From assembly GCA_016929525.1 (NCBI GenBank), contig JAFGIP010000064.1, positions 1 to 64,000 on the forward strand: DNA of 64,000 nucleotides. The letters are read 5' to 3'. A program made the translations under genes and the position numbers. The stretch comes from Bacteroidales bacterium (lineage in GTDB: Bacteria > Bacteroidota > Bacteroidia > Bacteroidales > UBA10428). Position 1 is the first letter of the stretch; every line of letters begins with the position of its first letter. The notes beneath the pieces are model-generated. The model saw nothing but the letters and a program-made list of their open reading frames with translations, did no database searches and was not told the origin of the DNA. Below, piece by piece: positions 48,695-57,856 of the stretch.

Positions 48695-49147
48695 ATGAAA
48701 AAATACCTGATCCTTCTATATGGAATAAGTTTACTGCTGTTAAGCAGCTGCAATTTTAAGGACCATCCCTTATTCAAAAAAAGTTCTGATTCTCTGCTTG
48801 ATATGACGGTTGAAGAACCGGAACCTATTATAGTTGATACCACTGCGTTTGCTTATGAAGAACCTGAACCAATGCCGGTAATTGTAGAATCTGAGCCACA
48901 GACCAGATTTGGCTATGGTTCAAGCAGGTATTACATGATAGTAGGCAGTTTTCAGAACCAAAATCTGGCAGTTAATTATGCTGATAAAATGCAGGATATG
49001 GGTTATGAGACTCATATTATAGAATCTTCAAACGGATTCTTCAGGGTTTCGGCAAAAACATACAACAATTACCAACAGGGTATTAATGATATTGATAATT
49101 TCAGGGCTACTGTAACATCATCAGCATGGTTACATGTTAAGCATTAA
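48695..49147 (+). CDS. SPOR-domain lipoprotein
   Basis: A 150-residue lipoprotein. The lipobox is LLSSC (Cys19), followed by an acidic, proline-rich linker (about 30-65, EEPEP repeats) and a C-terminal SPOR domain (about 74-150, 'YYMIVGSFQNQNLAVNYADKMQDMGYETHI'). SPOR domains bind denuded septal peptidoglycan, so a role at the division site or in cell-wall remodelling is likely. Confidence 0.88.
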   Translation: MKKYLILLYGISLLLLSSCNFKDHPLFKKSSDSLLDMTVEEPEPIIVDTTAFAYEEPEPMPVIVESEPQTRFGYGSSRYYMIVGSFQNQNLAVNYADKMQDMGYETHIIESSNGFFRVSAKTYNNYQQGINDIDNFRATVTSSAWLHVKH

Positions 49148-49164
49148 TAAAGAAGGAAGAAAAT

Positions 49165-49358
49165 AAAAAAGAGGCTGCCTCAAAAGTTATAAAATAATTT
49201 ATTGCCACTAATTCCAAAAAACACAAAAAGACACAAAAAATTGATCTCCAATAAATTTCAGTTTAGTGCTTTTCAGTGTCCCGAAAGCTTTTTGGGATGG
49301 TGTTCCGATAGTTATCGGAATTGTGGCATATAAAACACTTTTAAGGCAGCCTCTTTTT
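49165..49358. mobile_element. MITE-like palindromic element, 194 bp
   Basis: Terminal inverted repeats of 22 bp (49165-49187 against 49337-49358) match at 21 of 22 positions and contain the partly self-complementary core GAGGCTGCCTC. Inside lie more nested inverted repeats: CCACTAATTCC with GGAATTGTGG, A-rich with T-rich arms near 49222-49236 and 49262-49280, a TCCCGAAAG/TTTTGGGA hairpin, and a perfect stem TTCCGATA-GT-TATCGGAA (49303-49320). The whole can fold into one long hairpin. It has no coding capacity. It fills the gap between convergent genes and its T-rich ends may also terminate transcription. Confidence 0.7.
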
Positions 49359-50565
49359 ATTGATTGCCTGTCATTATAAACAACGGCTGAAATTCAAAAC
49401 TTTTGTAGTGTGGCCTTAGTCTGTCACCATTGTAGTGACGTTTAACATCAACTTTTTTATTTGTACTTGTAACGACGTCAATTGGTGCATTATCGTATCT
49501 GCCGTTACGTAATACAACAAGACGGCCATGAATACCTTTCAGTATCAGATCGAGGGCGAGGTTTCCATATGCCATAGGTACAATAGAGTCAATTGCATCA
49601 GGGTCGCCGCCACGTACCAGGTAACCAAGCTGCTGATTTATCACATTTACTCTCTGTCCGTTGTTATATTTTGGTGAAAGCTCTTTAATTTTAATAGTGA
49701 CAAGGTCACCGATCCCCCCGAGTTTTGCATGTCCGTAAGCGTCTTTTTCTGCCGAGCGGTAGATCATTTCACTATCTCCGGCAATAGTGGCACCTTCAGA
49801 GACCAGCACAACGGAGTATCGGCTTGGATTTTTATTCCTGTCTTCAACCAGAAGATTTGTAAGTTTTTCGATATCGAACTTATATTCAGGAATTACACAG
49901 CGGTTTGCTGCACCTGCCATTGTCGGAAGCATTGCTGTAAAACCGGCATATCTGCCAAATACTTCAAGAACAAGAATTCTTTCATGCGATCCTGCCGATG
50001 TTCTGAGTGTATTACACATATGTATGGTTCGTGTTACACAGGTACTAAAACCAATGCAATAATCGGTGCCCGGGACATCATTGTCCATGGTTTTTGGTAT
50101 GGCTACAACCTTTACACCTTCCGAGTATAACCTGACAGCATAACTTAATGTATCATCACCTCCTATGGGAATTAAATAATCTACACCGAGGTATTCCAGG
50201 TTTTTAATTATTTCCGGTGTAAGGTCATTTACTTCATCGGTGTACCTGTCTTTATACTGCGGTGGCACGTTTATTTTAGGAACATGACTGGGTCTTGTTC
50301 TTGATGTATGTAAGAAAGTACCTCCTGTTCTCCCTGCTTTATTGACTATTTCTTCTGTAAGAACAATATATTTATCGCTGTTATCGGCCTTTTTATCGCG
50401 CACAAATTCAAGTATACCAGCCCAACCTCTGCGAAGTCCTAAAACCTGGTAACCTTCGCGAAGGGCACGTATTGTTATCGCGCGTATTGCGGGGTTCAAT
50501 CCTGGAACATCCCCTCCTCCTGTTAATATAGCGATAGTTCCTTTTTTCTTTGTTGACTGGGCCAT
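49357..50565 (-). CDS. 6-phosphofructokinase, pyrophosphate-type signature (copy 1)
   Basis: A 402-residue phosphofructokinase. The phosphate-donor loop is TGGGDVPGLN (15-24). The two specificity positions are those of PPi-dependent enzymes: GGDDT (135-139, Asp where ATP enzymes have Gly104) and PKTMDND (157-163, Lys where ATP enzymes have Gly124). It should reversibly make fructose-1,6-bisphosphate with PPi. A second, clearly diverged phosphofructokinase is directly upstream. Length and central motifs ('GFSTC', 'MAGAANRCVIPE') are intact. The stop codon overlaps the MITE-like element edge by two bases. Confidence 0.9.
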   Translation of the reverse strand: MAQSTKKKGTIAILTGGGDVPGLNPAIRAITIRALREGYQVLGLRRGWAGILEFVRDKKADNSDKYIVLTEEIVNKAGRTGGTFLHTSRTRPSHVPKINVPPQYKDRYTDEVNDLTPEIIKNLEYLGVDYLIPIGGDDTLSYAVRLYSEGVKVVAIPKTMDNDVPGTDYCIGFSTCVTRTIHMCNTLRTSAGSHERILVLEVFGRYAGFTAMLPTMAGAANRCVIPEYKFDIEKLTNLLVEDRNKNPSRYSVVLVSEGATIAGDSEMIYRSAEKDAYGHAKLGGIGDLVTIKIKELSPKYNNGQRVNVINQQLGYLVRGGDPDAIDSIVPMAYGNLALDLILKGIHGRLVVLRNGRYDNAPIDVVTSTNKKVDVKRHYNGDRLRPHYKSFEFQPLFIMTGNQ

Positions 50566-50658
50566 GATTGTTTAAGTTTAAGTTAGGGTGATTGCTATAA
50601 ATATAAGGAAAATTTTATATACTATTTATACCGGATTTAGGTAATACTTTAATGTTAT

Positions 50659-50685
50659 AAAAAAAACAGGGTCTTTACCCTGTTT
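50659..50685 (-). terminator. Rho-independent terminator after the second phosphofructokinase
   Basis: Arms AAACAGGGT (50664-50672) and ACCCTGTTT (50677-50685), a four-base loop, and an eight-base T run on the minus strand (positions 50659-50666). It follows the stop codon by two bases. It suggests the two phosphofructokinase genes are separately transcribed. Confidence 0.85.
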
Positions 50686-50687
50686 AT

Positions 50688-51908
50688 TTACCAGTTCAGT
50701 ATTTTGTAAAAGTCGTATTCTTCCGGCTCTGAAAGATATTTCCTGGCTTCTTTGTAATCTGACTTGGTTATATAGTGAAGGTTATTGTGGTAAACCAGCT
50801 GGGCTTTTTCCGACTCTATATTTACCAGGCGGGGTTTAACTTTCCCGTTTTCATCTTCCACATCTTTCAAATACAGGGGTGAAATATTTCCGGCAGGATC
50901 AGCAGTGACCATGCATCCTGTTATACCTTCCTGGAAAAGTTTCATCACACCAGTACCTAAAATTGTGGCATAGGAAAGATCAAATGCGATAGGTCTGCAA
51001 CATCTTAATTCATAACCAAGTTCACTGGGTCTGCTTTTAACTGAAACTCCAAGTTTTTTCAGTTTGCGTTGTACAAGCATATTAAATATATGCGATTTAC
51101 TTACATTGCCCAGTTCAGGATGGCCGTGATCGTCATACGTAAAGTTAATTCCGGTTCCTTCAATTTCTTCATCGCTCATAAAATGGAAAACACCTTCGCT
51201 GATGATAGCAACTCCATACGGTATACCAAGAACTTTACGTTTTATCATAGATGAAATGATAAGCTTGGTAATTTTTTCAAATGTAACTTTTGTTTTGTTG
51301 AACATCTCCGGTATTATGATCATTGGCATGTGGCATGCTGTTCCGATACCAAAAGCCAGGTGACCTGCTTCACGACCCATTGCAGATACGATAAACCAGT
51401 TGCCGCTTGTCCGGGCATCTTCATATATTGTAGTTGCCAGGCGTACACCTTCTTCTTTTGCTGACTGGTATCCAAATGTCGGGCTGCCTTCAGCCAGTGG
51501 AAGGTCGTTATCAATAGTTTTAGGTACATGTATATTAGAAACCTTTACATTATTGCTGGCGAGATATTTTGCCAGTCTGTTTGCAGTTGAAGCTGTATCG
51601 TCGCCACCAATTGTAACAATCAGTTTAACATTATTTTCAGTGAAGAAATTTGTTTTGAATTCACTGTCTTTTGGCTTAAACCTGCTCATCTGAAGTGAAG
51701 AACCTCCCCGGCTAAAGACTTTATCGGCAAAAAGGAAATCAAGTTCTTCAAAATTTGTCTTTTCAGAAAACAGGGTTTTATATCCTTCATTGATACCTAA
51801 CACACGATATCCTGCGTTTAAAAATACTTTCGTAACCGAACCAATTACGGTGTTAATCCCCGGCGCAGGCCCTCCGGCACATAAAATAGCAATTGCGTCT
51901 TTTCTCAT
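50688..51908 (-). CDS. 6-phosphofructokinase, pyrophosphate-type signature (copy 2)
   Basis: A 406-residue phosphofructokinase, only moderately like the neighbour. The donor loop is AGGPAPGIN (11-19), the specificity motifs GGDDT (101-105) and PKTIDND (129-135) again carry Asp and Lys, pointing to PPi as donor. 'MGREAGHLAFGIG' is the substrate-binding region with the M-G-R signature. A CAAATATG stretch upstream (51974-51981) is a seven-of-eight match to a minus-strand TAnnTTTG promoter element. Having two such genes in tandem suggests separate regulation or a regulatory subunit. Confidence 0.9.
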   Translation of the reverse strand: MRKDAIAILCAGGPAPGINTVIGSVTKVFLNAGYRVLGINEGYKTLFSEKTNFEELDFLFADKVFSRGGSSLQMSRFKPKDSEFKTNFFTENNVKLIVTIGGDDTASTANRLAKYLASNNVKVSNIHVPKTIDNDLPLAEGSPTFGYQSAKEEGVRLATTIYEDARTSGNWFIVSAMGREAGHLAFGIGTACHMPMIIIPEMFNKTKVTFEKITKLIISSMIKRKVLGIPYGVAIISEGVFHFMSDEEIEGTGINFTYDDHGHPELGNVSKSHIFNMLVQRKLKKLGVSVKSRPSELGYELRCCRPIAFDLSYATILGTGVMKLFQEGITGCMVTADPAGNISPLYLKDVEDENGKVKPRLVNIESEKAQLVYHNNLHYITKSDYKEARKYLSEPEEYDFYKILNW

Positions 51909-52068
51909 ATTTTATATATATATTTTAATTGATTTATGATTGTATGCATAAATCAGAGATTGTTTTTGCGCCGCAAATATGGGAATATAATATTAAAAAA
52001 GAAACTCAATACTGCCTTTGAAAAATAAAATTCAGGTTTTAGGATTATCCAGGCTTAATTATCAGTAC

Positions 52069-53361
52069 TTATACACTGGCAACCGATTTCAATTTCGATG
52101 ATCGTTCAATGGTTTGTTCCCGATTGGGACCGACAGATACAACAGAAACAGGAACTTCCAGTTCTTTCTCCAGAAAAATGATATAATCATTCAATTCTTT
52201 CGGAAATTCTTTAATACTTCTAATCGCAGTAAGGTCTTCCTTCCAGGCAGAAAATTCTTTATATAATGGTTTTTTAATAATACCGGCATCGTATGGAAAA
52301 TGACTGATTATTCCTTCATAAGTTTCATAAGCATAACAAACTTTAATCGAGCTAAAGCCTGACAACACATCTGCTTTAGTCATGATAAGCTGGGTTACTC
52401 CGTTGAGCATTATTGAGAATTTTAAAGCCGGTAAATCAAGCCATCCGCATCTGCGGGGTCTGCCTGTTGTAGCACCAAATTCGCGTCCCATACGTCGGAT
52501 TTCTTCCCCGGTATCATCGTTTAGTTCTGTAGGGAACGGGCCTCCGCCGACGCGTGTGGAATAAGCTTTAAAAATTCCGAATACCTGGCCAATACGATTA
52601 GGGGCTATTCCTAGTCCTGTGCATGCTCCTGCACAGATAGTATTTGAGGAAGTAACATACGGATACGATCCGAAATCTATGTCGAGCAAAGTACCCTGAG
52701 CACCTTCTGCCAGAATAGTCTTCCCTTTTTTTAACTCATCGTTTATATATTGCTCGCTGTCAACGATTTTAAACTTTTTAATTTCTTTAATACCTTCAAA
52801 CCAGCCTTCTTCATATTCAGCCATGTTGTATTCAAAGTCATACAGGCCGAGTAAAGCTTTGTGTTTTTCAGTCAGACTATTGTATTTTTCCCTGAAATCA
52901 GGTGACAGTATATCACCAACCCTGAGTCCGTTTCTGCCTGTTTTATCCATGTAGGTAGGGCCAATACCTTTAAGAGTAGATCCTATTTTTGTTGATCCTT
53001 TTGATGCTTCGGAAGCTGCATCGAGAATACGGTGCGATGGTAATATAAGGTGGGCTCTTTTTGATATCAGCAATTTACTTTGAATATCAACTGCCAGTTC
53101 ATTTAGAGAATTAATTTCTTTTTTAAATACTATAGGATCGATAACTACTCCGTTACCTATTATATTCATTTGGTTTTTTCTGAATATACCGGACGGGATT
53201 GTATGAAGTACATGTTTAATATCATTGAATTCAAGTGAATGACCTGCATTTGGTCCTCCCTGAAAACGTGCTATGATATCATATTTCGGTGTTAGAACGT
53301 CTACCGCTTTTCCTTTACCTTCGTCGCCCCACTGTAGTCCTAAAAGTACATCTGCCTTCAT
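52069..53361 (-). CDS. purA: Adenylosuccinate synthetase
   Basis: A 430-residue GTP-dependent enzyme that joins IMP and aspartate on the way to AMP. The signature WGDEGKGK (residues 11-18), the His in 'GGPNAGHSLEF', the 'GPTYMDKTGRNGLR' IMP loop and 'LAEGAQGTLLDIDFGSYPYVTSSNT' are all in place. Length is normal. The fur-like gene is just upstream on the same strand. Confidence 0.97.
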   Translation of the reverse strand: MKADVLLGLQWGDEGKGKAVDVLTPKYDIIARFQGGPNAGHSLEFNDIKHVLHTIPSGIFRKNQMNIIGNGVVIDPIVFKKEINSLNELAVDIQSKLLISKRAHLILPSHRILDAASEASKGSTKIGSTLKGIGPTYMDKTGRNGLRVGDILSPDFREKYNSLTEKHKALLGLYDFEYNMAEYEEGWFEGIKEIKKFKIVDSEQYINDELKKGKTILAEGAQGTLLDIDFGSYPYVTSSNTICAGACTGLGIAPNRIGQVFGIFKAYSTRVGGGPFPTELNDDTGEEIRRMGREFGATTGRPRRCGWLDLPALKFSIMLNGVTQLIMTKADVLSGFSSIKVCYAYETYEGIISHFPYDAGIIKKPLYKEFSAWKEDLTAIRSIKEFPKELNDYIIFLEKELEVPVSVVSVGPNREQTIERSSKLKSVASV

Positions 53362-53473
53362 AATAATTAAAAATTCTTAAAACCGGCGCAAGGTACAAAC
53401 TTTTTTAGTTTTTGGGGTGGTTTCTTTAATTACATTTAACCTAAAAACCAATATTTATTTACAATTTTTCAGC

Positions 53474-53908
53474 TTATTTTTTCTTCCCGTAAATATAAAG
53501 TGAGTGATGTGAATGGGTGAACCCGTTCAGTTCGCAGGCAGTCTGAATAATATCCTGCATTCTCGGGTCACAGAACTCGATTACCTGACCTGAATCTAAA
53601 TCGATAAGATGATCATGCTGGATACATTGGAATGCCTTTTCAAACTGGGCAATGTTTCTGCCAAACTGATGTTTAATAACAAGATTGCAGTCGAGTAAGA
53701 GTTCAATTGTATTATATAGCGTTGCACGGCTGACCCTGTAATTTTTATTTTTCATGAAAATATAAAGGGTTTCAATATCGAAATGTCCTTCGCGGGAATA
53801 GATTTCATCTAAAATCGCGTATCGTTCAGGGGTTTTCCTGTGTCCTTTCTTCTCCAGATAGTCGGTGAAAATCTTTTTAACCGTTTCCTTGGTCTCTGTG
53901 GTAACCAT
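53474..53908 (-). CDS. Fur family transcriptional regulator
   Basis: A 144-residue Fur-type metalloregulator with an N-terminal winged helix ('[33 protein letters not shown]') and a dimerisation domain with QHDHLID. The Cys-x2-Cys zinc site that normally follows (HDHLICxxCG) is missing: here it is [10 protein letters not shown]. This is a Bacteroidota-style variant and may respond to another metal or act without structural zinc. It is divergent from nothing and lies between purA and the Rel gene, same strand. Confidence 0.9.
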   Translation of the reverse strand: MVTTETKETVKKIFTDYLEKKGHRKTPERYAILDEIYSREGHFDIETLYIFMKNKNYRVSRATLYNTIELLLDCNLVIKHQFGRNIAQFEKAFQCIQHDHLIDLDSGQVIEFCDPRMQDIIQTACELNGFTHSHHSLYIYGKKK

Positions 53909-54011
53909 AATTAGTCTAATTATAAATAAAGGCTAAGATAATATATTTTTTATCCTAATTATTAATTCATAACAACTTGATATCGGATAAGTTCAGCAGA
54001 TATTGGCTGTA

Positions 54012-56237
54012 TTAAAATTGCGATGGCAGACTTTCGACCCTTTTAACAGTTTCTACGCCTTTTATTTTACCGATATTCATAATTAACAGGTTCAGATCTT
54101 TTGTATTGTGCACGTAACATTCCATTGTACCTTCCCAGATGCCATCGTGACTTTCAAGGTTAATGTTGCGAATATTAACATTTAGCTGCTTTGTGATAGT
54201 AGTAGTAATATCGTTATAAATTCCGAACCGGTCGGTTCCGCTTATTGCGATTTTTACCAGGAATGAATAAAATTTATGTGTTGTCCACTGAACATTTACC
54301 AGTCTGTGTCCCTGGCCGGAAGACATTCTTGCAGCTTCAGGGCAGTTAGTTTTATGAACATTTATCTGATCCAGCTCATCACGTATACCTATAACTTTAT
54401 CGCCTGGGATCGGGTTGCAACACCGGGCAATCACGTATTCAAGGTCGAGGTTGTGAACATTTTCCCTAAGGAACAACGGTTTAAGATCCCGTTCTTCCGG
54501 GTCGCTTTCAGAACGCCGGTTTTTTGAAGAAAACTGAAGGCTCCAGTAACGTATCCATTTATTCTTTGTATTTTTCTTTAAAACACGTTTGAGATCATCC
54601 AGCTGAATTATACCGATACCTATTTTACTGTAAAGTTCATCTTTCGATGTAACCTGGTAATTTGGCAGTAGTTTTCTGAATATCCGGTTACTGGGTTTCA
54701 GATTAATCTCTTCCAGCTTTTCTTCAAGAACATTTTTCCCCTTTTCAATTCGGTTCTTTGTTTCGGCCTTAAGGTAAGCTTTAATAGCTGATTTTGCTTT
54801 AGCTGTGTATACACGTTGAAGCCAATCGATACGCGACTGAGGTTTTTCAGATGTAATGATTTCCACCTGGTCACCACTTTTTAACGGATGATTCAGAGGT
54901 ACAAGGCGATGATTTACTTTTGCCCCGATTGCTTTATGCCCTATCTGTGAGTGGATTTCATAAGCAAAATCCAGGGCAATAGATTCCGTAGGCATTGTTC
55001 TGATCTCGCCTTTTGGTGTAAAAATGAATATTTCGGAAGAGAATAAATTAAGTTTAAGATCATCGAGAAATTCTAAGGTATCGGAGTTGGCGTCTTCCAG
55101 TAATTCGGTGATGCGTTTGATCCATTTGTCCAGTTCTGATTCGTACGCTTTATCCTGTTTATATTTCCAGTGTGCAGCGAATCCTTTTTCAGCAATTTCA
55201 TCCATTCGTTTTGAACGTATCTGTACTTCAACCCAGTGTCCTTTAGGCCCCATCACGGTAGCATGCAAAGCTTCGTAACCGTTTGCTTTAGGTGTACTGA
55301 CCCAATCACGTATTCGCTCCGGTTTAGGCATATAAATGTCAGTTATCAGCGAGTAGATATTCCAGCACTGTGTTTTCTCGGCTACATTAGTCAGCGGTTC
55401 AAAGATTACGCGAATTGCCATCAGATCATAAATTTCCTCGAAGGGAACATTTTTCTTCTGCATTTTCTGCCAGATAGAATAGATTGATTTTTGCCTGGCA
55501 GTGATTTCAAAATCCAGTCCGTACTGTATCAGGCGCTCTTCAATCGGAGTTCTGAATTCATTCAGAAATTCCTGTCTAAAAGTTTCATTCTCTTTTAATT
55601 TTTGTTCCAGTTCGGAATACACTTTCGGATAGCGATATTTCAGGCTCAGATCTTCTAACTCTGTTTTAATGGCATATAGTCCGAGGCGGTGGGCAAGAGG
55701 TGCGAACAGATAGATGGTTTCGCTTGATATCTTCATTTGCTTATGAACGGGCAGACTGCTCAGGGTGCGCATATTGTGCAGGCGATCGGCTATTTTTATC
55801 ATTATTACCCTGACATCGTCGGAGAGTGTAAGCAGCATTTTTCTGAAGTTCTCTGCCTGCTGGGTTGTATTAGCGTCGAAAACACCTGAGATCTTTGTAA
55901 GCCCGTCTATTATGGAAGCTATTTTCGGGCCGAAGATCCTTTCTATATCTTCCAGTGAATAATCCGTATCTTCAACAACATCGTGCAGCAGGGCACAGAT
56001 CACTGATTTTGCTCCAAGGCCCATTTCCTGGTTAACAATGCGGGCAACATTAATTGGGTGTAGAATATAGAATTCTCCCGACTTTCGGCGCATTCCCTGA
56101 TGCGCATCGAAAGCCATTTTGAAGGCCTTTTTTATGAGTGTTTTATCTCCCTTTTTATTGCATCTTATACAATCGGCCAACAACTGATTAAACTCCCGTT
56201 TAACCTCAATCTCTTCTGCAGTAAGGGTAACATTCAT
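54012..56237 (-). CDS. Bifunctional (p)ppGpp synthetase/hydrolase (Rel/Spo)
   Basis: A 741-residue stringent-response enzyme. N-terminal HD hydrolase domain (about 35-190) with HDVVED (85-90) intact, so (p)ppGpp breakdown is expected. Synthetase domain (about 240-370) with 'ARQKSIYSIWQKM' and 'YEALHATVMGPKG'. TGS (about 410-470), a helical region and an ACT domain (about 665-741, 'RFGIYNDITTTITKQLNVNIRNIN'). Full length, so it probably acts as the main bifunctional Rel/Spo of the cell. Confidence 0.96.
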   Translation of the reverse strand: MNVTLTAEEIEVKREFNQLLADCIRCNKKGDKTLIKKAFKMAFDAHQGMRRKSGEFYILHPINVARIVNQEMGLGAKSVICALLHDVVEDTDYSLEDIERIFGPKIASIIDGLTKISGVFDANTTQQAENFRKMLLTLSDDVRVIMIKIADRLHNMRTLSSLPVHKQMKISSETIYLFAPLAHRLGLYAIKTELEDLSLKYRYPKVYSELEQKLKENETFRQEFLNEFRTPIEERLIQYGLDFEITARQKSIYSIWQKMQKKNVPFEEIYDLMAIRVIFEPLTNVAEKTQCWNIYSLITDIYMPKPERIRDWVSTPKANGYEALHATVMGPKGHWVEVQIRSKRMDEIAEKGFAAHWKYKQDKAYESELDKWIKRITELLEDANSDTLEFLDDLKLNLFSSEIFIFTPKGEIRTMPTESIALDFAYEIHSQIGHKAIGAKVNHRLVPLNHPLKSGDQVEIITSEKPQSRIDWLQRVYTAKAKSAIKAYLKAETKNRIEKGKNVLEEKLEEINLKPSNRIFRKLLPNYQVTSKDELYSKIGIGIIQLDDLKRVLKKNTKNKWIRYWSLQFSSKNRRSESDPEERDLKPLFLRENVHNLDLEYVIARCCNPIPGDKVIGIRDELDQINVHKTNCPEAARMSSGQGHRLVNVQWTTHKFYSFLVKIAISGTDRFGIYNDITTTITKQLNVNIRNINLESHDGIWEGTMECYVHNTKDLNLLIMNIGKIKGVETVKRVESLPSQF

Positions 56238-56359
56238 TTTGAAACGTATGAAAAATCAAATAATATTAAGCTTACAAAGTTAACTTATTTATATACACAA
56301 TTTGCATGTTGTAATCATGGATAACTAAGTTTGACTTTGATACTAATCACTCCGGAGAT

Positions 56360-57856
56360 TTAGCGTATCAGCGTTACCGTGCCGTGTATGACACGTTCAT
56401 TATTGCCGGCATCGGTATATTTAATCTGCCAGCGGTATACCCCCATCGCGGCAGGCTTGTTCTGATATTCACCATTCCATCGTTCCAGCGGATCGCCTGT
56501 TCTGAATACCCTGTTCCCCCAGCGATTGAATACGCTGAATTCGTAATTATCGGGCAGGAAATCCATTGTGGGGCCAAAGTCATTGTTTTCGGAACCGCCA
56601 GGGGTAAATGCATTGTATTCAAAACGGACGTTTTCTTCAAGCCTTACAATTGCAACATTTGATATACTGATTGCCTGTTCCGAAGTGAATCCGTTACCGG
56701 GATTTTCATGTGCTACAATCCTGTAATACAGTTCATTTTCACTTATACTGTTTTCGTCGAAAATATCGCGATAATCATTGGACGAAACAGTGGCTATACT
56801 TATAAAATCGCTGTTGGCTGTTCTTTTTTCTACCGAGTACGATTCTATACCTGCCGGCCATTCATAATAAGGAGTCCAGTTAAGCTGAACTTCGTTACCC
56901 TCGGCAAAAGCAGTTAAGAATATTGTTCCCGCAATGTTCTCAGATGTGATAACTTCTGCACCGCAGTCGTTTATTGCAGTAAGATTATAATAGTATGTTC
57001 CGGCACCGGCATCAGCATCATCGGTATATTCAATAAATGATTCTGACGTGGAAATTGTTGTCAGCGAATCAAACGGTCCTCCGGGTGAACCTGACCTGCC
57101 GATCATATATTGTGTTAACTCTGAATCAGGATCGATCAAAAACCTGACAGCAGGCTGCCCTGCTTCAACAGTCCCGTATTCTGCATAAATATATTCCGGG
57201 TAAATGCTTATGTCGGATATTATTTCAACATGATTTGAACGGGAGGTGAGGGCAGGATCATCATTATTAACAGCGCGAATAAAAAAGGTATATGTTCCCG
57301 GTTCTCTTACTATTTCAAGATCGTATTCATTTACTCCTTCCGGAACGTTAATATTACGCAAAGCAACATTATTAAGCCTTGCGACAATATTATATTCCCT
57401 GATATTGCCACGCCACGCACTGTAATCGTTCCATTCCAGGTGCATCACCGACTGGCATTCATCTTCCGCCTCAACAGTCAGATATATCGTGCTGTGCATA
57501 TTGGAAAATAAGCTTGTGCTGTCATCAAAATCGACGGATTTAAGCGTGTAAGTAACCGATTTATAATTGACAGAATCATAGAAAAAAAAGTGTTCATACT
57601 GTTCCTGCGTTGATATGGCCCTTATAGTTCCGTTTGGAACATCGATACCTGACGGGAAGGGATTCTCACCTATTGTGTCGTAAGCAAAAACACGATAAAA
57701 TTCCACGTCGGGGCTCACGGAATGGTCCCAGTACACATGCGACCTGTTTTCAGTATCGATATCCACCCTTGTAACAACAGGAGGTTCCGGCTGGCACCAT
57801 CCGGCGACAAAAGCAAATAAGAGAACTGCTATATTTATGTAACGGGTATTAATCAT
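56360..57856 (-). CDS. Secreted fibronectin-III-like protein with T9SS type B (CHU_C) C-terminus
   Basis: A 498-residue exported protein. The signal peptide is MINTRYINIAVLLFAFVAGWCQ. The body has four FnIII-like repeats ('SVSPDVEFYRVFAYD', 'EWNDYSAWRGNIREYNI', 'YYNLTAINDCG', 'NWTPYYEWPAGIESYSVEKR'). The last 85 residues are the gliding-motility/CHU_C sorting domain (FNRWGNRVFRTGDPLERWNGEYQ... 'GVYRWQIKYTD'). Surface role, such as adhesion or gliding. The first 8 bp overlap the end of the next upstream gene, so it is probably in one operon with it. Confidence 0.88.
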   Translation of the reverse strand: MINTRYINIAVLLFAFVAGWCQPEPPVVTRVDIDTENRSHVYWDHSVSPDVEFYRVFAYDTIGENPFPSGIDVPNGTIRAISTQEQYEHFFFYDSVNYKSVTYTLKSVDFDDSTSLFSNMHSTIYLTVEAEDECQSVMHLEWNDYSAWRGNIREYNIVARLNNVALRNINVPEGVNEYDLEIVREPGTYTFFIRAVNNDDPALTSRSNHVEIISDISIYPEYIYAEYGTVEAGQPAVRFLIDPDSELTQYMIGRSGSPGGPFDSLTTISTSESFIEYTDDADAGAGTYYYNLTAINDCGAEVITSENIAGTIFLTAFAEGNEVQLNWTPYYEWPAGIESYSVEKRTANSDFISIATVSSNDYRDIFDENSISENELYYRIVAHENPGNGFTSEQAISISNVAIVRLEENVRFEYNAFTPGGSENNDFGPTMDFLPDNYEFSVFNRWGNRVFRTGDPLERWNGEYQNKPAAMGVYRWQIKYTDAGNNERVIHGTVTLIR

